This document shows positions 4,661-7,500 of a DNA stretch of 7,500 nucleotides, in pieces (position 1 is the stretch's first letter; every line of letters begins with the position of its first letter). The stretch is from Thermoplasmata archaeon (GTDB lineage Archaea > Thermoplasmatota > Thermoplasmata > Thermoplasmatales > Thermoplasmataceae). The position numbers were made by a program, and so were the translations under genes. The notes beneath the pieces were generated by a model. It worked only from the letters and a program-made list of their open reading frames with translations. It had not been told where the DNA came from and did not search any database. The stretch lies in assembly GCA_021835265.1 (NCBI GenBank), contig JAKBQK010000475.1, positions 1 through 7,500 of the forward strand, written 5' to 3'.

Positions 4661-5381
4661 CAACGGTTACTCAATGATCCCTTTCATATTCTACAACATG
4701 CAATACATAATAATACACAATTTAATACAGAAACCAGATCATTACTGCTTATTGGCAGAAGGGGATGGAATAATATCTGATAGAGCTAACAGGATTTTAA
4801 ATAGGCTTTATTCTGAGAATAAAGAAGTTGTTAAGACATCACTACTAGCCTTGGTTTCAAACACATATTCCTTAGACAGATATTTGAATGAACTTTCTGA
4901 GAAGGGATTGATTAATATCCGAGAAGAAAAGATAGTGAGAAGAACCTTTTACATTTCCCTTACATCAAAGGGTAAACTTGTTGCAGAGCAGCTCAAAAAG
5001 ACTGAGGAGCTTGTGAATTCCTCAATGGGTGAAATAGATGTCGAGCTCTCCGATGAGGAGGCAGAAAAGGCCAAGAATTTGACTATGCTATTTCACATCA
5101 ATGTAATGGACGATCACATCACCGTCGAGGAAGTGAAGCCGGGCAAGCCTTCAAGGATATTCAATATCTATGTTAAAAGGAATGGAAACGGTGAATTCAG
5201 ATTATGGTGCGAGCATGACAATTCATATGATTGCTGGCACGTAAAGGCGGCATGGACCTATCCTCATGTGCAGAAGATGATGATGCACTATAAGGAGAAA
5301 TCAAAAGTATGTATGAATTGCCACACAAGCAACGAATCAGATGCAGTATTTTGCAAGCACTGCGGAGTGAGACTGGAATGA
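4635..5381 (+). CDS. Winged-helix / SWIM-like / zinc-ribbon protein
   Basis: Three modules are visible. Residues about 45-125 are a winged helix (DRANRILNRLYSENKEVVKT, SLDRYLNELSEKGLINI, ISLTSKGKLVAEQL), related to the wHTH of the gene at 2512. Residues 187-206 (EFRLWCEHDNSYDCWHVKAA) form a SWIM-like zinc motif with Cys192, His194, Cys200 and His202. Residues 226-243 are a zinc ribbon, CMNC...CKHC. SWIM motifs bind DNA or proteins, and the zinc ribbon suggests nucleic-acid or transcription-machinery contact. The start is uncertain: residues 1-38 are hydrophobic and unlike a DNA-binding protein, so an ATG at 4674 or 4698, or TTG at 4752 exactly before the domain, may be the real start. It is the first gene of the four-gene operon and probably its regulator or sensor. 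Confidence 0.82.
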   Translation: MRENTHYTSNGYSMIPFIFYNMQYIIIHNLIQKPDHYCLLAEGDGIISDRANRILNRLYSENKEVVKTSLLALVSNTYSLDRYLNELSEKGLINIREEKIVRRTFYISLTSKGKLVAEQLKKTEELVNSSMGEIDVELSDEEAEKAKNLTMLFHINVMDDHITVEEVKPGKPSRIFNIYVKRNGNGEFRLWCEHDNSYDCWHVKAAWTYPHVQKMMMHYKEKSKVCMNCHTSNESDAVFCKHCGVRLE

Positions 5382-5962
5382 TGAGACCGGACGATATAAA
5401 TAGCGATCTCTCAAATTATTTCTTTGAAAATTTTGACAGTAAGTTCTCTGAAGTCAATAGGGGCAGCAGCTTTGATCCAAACATAATACTAAGATATCTT
5501 GAATATGTAGGTATAATAGAAGGAAATATCAGTCTTATTGACTATGCAAAAAAGTTTATTGACTTTATAAAAACAAGAAGAAAGGTAGAGGAAGTTAAAC
5601 AAAATATTACGAGTAAAACGGATAAATCAAAAGATGGCACAATAAGTATTCAAAGACTATATCCCGGTAATGTTATGATGATGAAAGGAAATGGAACAGA
5701 AAAGCCCGTACTGGAGGCATGTAATACAATGCCCCTATTCATTATACAAAGAGGGTATATTCTAATTCTATCCAACTTAATTTTGCATTTTAATTATGAT
5801 GATCACAAGCTCGTTCAAGAGTTTAAAGCCCCATCATTTATGTATGACAGTAGTGTTGAGATAGTGAGAACCCGTTCTTGCGATGAAACTACTGGACTCT
5901 TTCGAATTAAAGAGAGCATATGGGTCGGGAATCAACACGATATAGGAAAGAAAAAACAGTGA
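5378..5962 (+). CDS. Hypothetical protein (194 aa), second gene of four-gene operon
   Basis: No family recognised. The N-terminal 70 residues are helical (DINSDLSNYFFENFDSKFSE, NIILRYLEYVGIIEG, LIDYAKKFIDFIKTRR) and could hold a degenerate winged helix. A Lys/Thr/Ser-rich linker (about 72-92) follows, then a beta-rich domain (SIQRLYPGNVMMMKGNGTEK, PLFIIQRGYILILSNLILHF, SSVEIVRTRSC). The hydrophobic stretch around 128-147 contains Arg and Asn and looks more like buried strands than a membrane helix. The frame is open upstream into the previous gene, but the ATG at 5378 overlaps that gene's stop as ATGA and follows GGAGTGA (5364-5370) by 7 nt, so I start here. Confidence 0.75.
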   Translation: MMRPDDINSDLSNYFFENFDSKFSEVNRGSSFDPNIILRYLEYVGIIEGNISLIDYAKKFIDFIKTRRKVEEVKQNITSKTDKSKDGTISIQRLYPGNVMMMKGNGTEKPVLEACNTMPLFIIQRGYILILSNLILHFNYDDHKLVQEFKAPSFMYDSSVEIVRTRSCDETTGLFRIKESIWVGNQHDIGKKKQ

Positions 5963-5971
5963 GGAAATAAT

Positions 5972-6256
5972 ATGGAAAGAAAAAAAATGTACTCGAAAAG
6001 AAACGGAGAAATGGATAGGAATCATATGTGCCCAGAAGGCTACCATTGGGTGAATTCCCACACGAGGAGGAAGGGACATGGATTTAAAATGGAGTATGTG
6101 CAAGGTCATTGTGCAAAAAATACGGATACAAAGAATTTAAAGGTAATAAGGTTCACCACAACACAAAATATTCATACTCCAGTTATAGACACGATAAGAA
6201 CCATCGAAGAACAGCCTTTAGATGAGAATTCAAACGATAGCAATATAGAAAATTAA
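5972..6256 (+). CDS. Small Cys/His protein with CPEGYHW motif (94 aa)
   Basis: The core is MCPEGYHWVNSHTRRKGHGF (19-38) followed by EYVQGHCAKN (41-50). Cys20, His25, His30, His36, His46 and Cys47 could ligand one zinc. The C-P-x-G-Y-x-x-V...H-x-R...V-x-G-H layout resembles short repeats in uncharacterised archaeal and bacterial mobile-element proteins, though I cannot name the family. The N-terminus is very basic (ERKKMYSKR) and the tail is acidic and Asn-rich. GAGG at 5961-5964 lies 7 nt before the ATG, 9 nt after the previous stop, so it is in the operon. The basic character and the possible zinc site suggest nucleic-acid binding (inference). Confidence 0.72.
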   Translation: MERKKMYSKRNGEMDRNHMCPEGYHWVNSHTRRKGHGFKMEYVQGHCAKNTDTKNLKVIRFTTTQNIHTPVIDTIRTIEEQPLDENSNDSNIEN

Positions 6257-6299
6257 CAAAATAATTGAAGAAGATAATGAAACAAAAGAGGTTAAAAGT

Positions 6300-7310
6300 A
6301 TGTTGGATAGTAGCGAAGGATACAAAAAGAAAATTAAGGAAATTGCCAATCTTGCTGATAAAACAGAGCCCAAGGATTTCGGAATGCGCTATATATACCG
6401 ACAAAAGAAAAAGAATAAGGATGGCAAGGAACTGATTTTCTATATTACCAAGGACATTGTAATGAGTGGTGGAGGTAAAGAGAAACTACTAGAAAAATTA
6501 AGGGCCATGCTAAAGGATACATCAGAAGAAGAGAAGAATGTCAAACCTAACTACAAATTTGAGCAACAAATCACAGAGGGGAATGTGGCCATCCTGAATG
6601 ACGAGGATTTCCCTGATGAACTAAAACGCTTGATAGTAGAACTTTCAGAGCCTGCCGATAATGCAAAAAACGAGAGAGGAAATAAAAGAAAAAAAAGTAA
6701 TAACGGTATAGTTGGATATGCAGTGAGCTTTAAAGGAGTTATATTAGTAAAAAAAATTGGTACTGTCGCTCTTGCCACGGGAAATAAATTTAGAAATGCA
6801 ATCTTAATAGGATCTAAGAGCAACGAAATAAAAAAGTTCGAAGAGGATATTATAATACTTACGGTATCAGAACCAGACTTCATTGTTTTTAGTCAAGATG
6901 GAAATGATCCCGTTTTTATATTTAATTCTAATCACTTCTCCTCCGTATGTCTCTCCAGGACCGCAATGAAAGAGAGATTAAAACATCCAAGCAGTCCTAT
7001 AAACAACATTTTAGATGAACCAAAACTATTGCACGACTATCTGGAAAAAGCCACAGCTGCTGTTCATGTTGTTTATTTTAATATTAACAAGGAGAACTTC
7101 AGGATTGATTCTAACTATATTACTAAGCTGAATGACCAATTCTTTGCGAACAAGAAACTACAGATTGATAATAAAAATAGGCTAAAGTGCAAAAACCTGA
7201 CGGGTAAAGACATTTATCTTATATTAGTAGGAAAATATGGATCACGTGTTAAGACTGATGGAACAATTGAGAATATTATAGTTGACCAATATGAAAAAAT
7301 TCAAAATTAA
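6300..7310 (+). CDS. 336-aa protein, tentatively KwaB/DUF4868-like
   Basis: The N-terminus is lysine-rich and helical (GYKKKIKEIANLADKTEP), followed by a short beta unit (GKELIFYITKDIV). A charged linker (118-134) leads to a larger domain: VGYAVSFKGVILVKKIGTVA (138-157), FEEDIIILTVSEPDFIVFSQ (180-199), PVFIFNSNHFSSVCLSRTAM (204-223), and near the end CKNLTGKDIYLILVGKYG. A strand of the type D-x-I-V-F, then a 'FIFN...F' strand, then an Leu-Thr-Gly segment recall DUF4868/KwaB, the DNA-associated subunit of the Kiwa anti-phage system. This is a faint match from memory; no KwaA-like membrane gene is in the operon. AGAGGTT lies just upstream of the ATG. The same frame is open back to 6249 with plausible codons (INKIIEEDNETKEVKS) but no standard start. 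Confidence 0.7.
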   Translation: MLDSSEGYKKKIKEIANLADKTEPKDFGMRYIYRQKKKNKDGKELIFYITKDIVMSGGGKEKLLEKLRAMLKDTSEEEKNVKPNYKFEQQITEGNVAILNDEDFPDELKRLIVELSEPADNAKNERGNKRKKSNNGIVGYAVSFKGVILVKKIGTVALATGNKFRNAILIGSKSNEIKKFEEDIIILTVSEPDFIVFSQDGNDPVFIFNSNHFSSVCLSRTAMKERLKHPSSPINNILDEPKLLHDYLEKATAAVHVVYFNINKENFRIDSNYITKLNDQFFANKKLQIDNKNRLKCKNLTGKDIYLILVGKYGSRVKTDGTIENIIVDQYEKIQN

Positions 7311-7330
7311 AATTAATTATTATAATTTTA
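7308..7330. terminator. A/T-only inverted repeat between convergent ends
   Basis: TAAAATTA (7308-7315) and TAATTTTA (7323-7330) are perfect 8-bp arms with a 7-nt spacer. The arms contain the stop codons of the 336-aa gene and of the minus-strand frame beyond. The sequence is T-rich on both strands, so it may end transcription in both directions, but A/T-only stems are weak. Confidence 0.3.
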
Positions 7331-7495
7331 GGTTACATCAATCACTGATTCATAATAATAAATAAAGGGATAAATTCTAAAAACCGTTAACCAACCCTCT
7401 TCTTTCAAATGCTCCTTTGAAATGATATAAAATGTTGATCCCTTCTTTGTCCTTACTTCGTACTCGCGGTAACCAAAGACCGTAAGGAATGGCCC
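7328..7495 (-). pseudogene. C-terminal remnant of a hypothetical protein, no start codon
   Basis: This minus-strand frame encodes 55 residues that look like real protein: GPFLTVFGYREYEVRTKKGS, then TFYIISKEHLKEEGWLTVFR and a tail RIYPFIYYYESVIDVT. It has alternating strands and a helix, with strong aromatic content. However, an in-frame TAA lies at 7498-7496, immediately upstream, and no ATG or GTG precedes the domain, so the frame cannot start normally. Either the gene is broken (stop mutation or frameshift), an unusual initiation codon is used, or an assembly error exists. No family recognised. It converges on the four-gene operon. Confidence 0.4.
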
Positions 7496-7500
7496 TTAAT

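Noticed and set aside
5309..5377. Longer N-terminus for the 194-aa protein
   Set aside because: It would overlap the zinc-ribbon codons of the upstream gene, whereas a Shine-Dalgarno and ATGA overlap mark the start at 5378.
6551..6883. Minus-strand frame of 110 codons
   Set aside because: Entirely antisense to the 336-aa gene; Ser/Phe/Leu-rich in the way expected of the complement of a lysine-rich gene.
1..7500. tRNA, rRNA, CRISPR array, transposase or integrase
   Set aside because: Looked for on both strands; no cloverleaf-like segment, regularly spaced repeats or recombinase motifs were seen, although short or degenerate ones could escape reading by eye.

Overview
The window looks like an accessory (plasmid-like or integrated-element) region of an archaeon. 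The evidence is TATA-type promoters with short or absent leaders ahead of first genes, GGAGGTGAT-type Shine-Dalgarno sequences ahead of internal genes, heavy AGA/AGG arginine codon use, and many tiny AbrB, ribbon-helix-helix (RHH) and winged-helix (wHTH) regulators. A thermoplasmatal or other euryarchaeal host is my guess; the sequence alone does not settle it. I see no rRNA, tRNA, CRISPR array or transposase.

Left part (1-1942, minus strand): a tightly coupled operon read right to left. It encodes a 50-aa RHH protein, a two-helix membrane protein, a CxxC/HxxxxH zinc-finger protein, a second two-helix membrane protein, a DUF5131 (phage Gp37/Gp68-like, CX6CX2CY) protein, a third two-helix membrane protein, and the first codons of another gene that leaves the window. 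Nearly all junctions are ATGA overlaps or abut.

Regulator block (1790-2907): four small regulators in about 1.1 kb. They are the minus-strand RHH, a divergent plus-strand RHH of 51 aa, a minus-strand AbrB/SpoVT-type protein of 56 aa, and a divergent plus-strand wHTH-RHH fusion. Two divergent promoter regions carry paired symmetric sequences that could be operators: TACC-N6-GGTA twice, 42 bp apart, and CATATATG twice, 41 bp apart. A perfect 17-bp direct repeat brackets the RHH pair and includes a stop/start/Shine-Dalgarno cassette encoding a C-terminal EVPA. A third, imperfect copy lies downstream at 1334-1350.

Middle (2913-4589): a 153-aa protein follows the wHTH-RHH gene and converges, with a 9-bp tail overlap, on a minus-strand gene resembling DUF1828/DUF1829. 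Two very small genes precede that one on the same strand.

Right part (4635-7310, plus strand): a four-gene operon. It encodes a wHTH/SWIM-like/zinc-ribbon protein, an unrecognised 194-aa protein, a 94-aa Cys/His protein with a CPEGYHW motif, and a 336-aa protein that faintly resembles KwaB/DUF4868. This operon is the best candidate for an undescribed system, possibly anti-mobile-element; that role is inference. The right end holds the tail of a minus-strand reading frame with no start codon.
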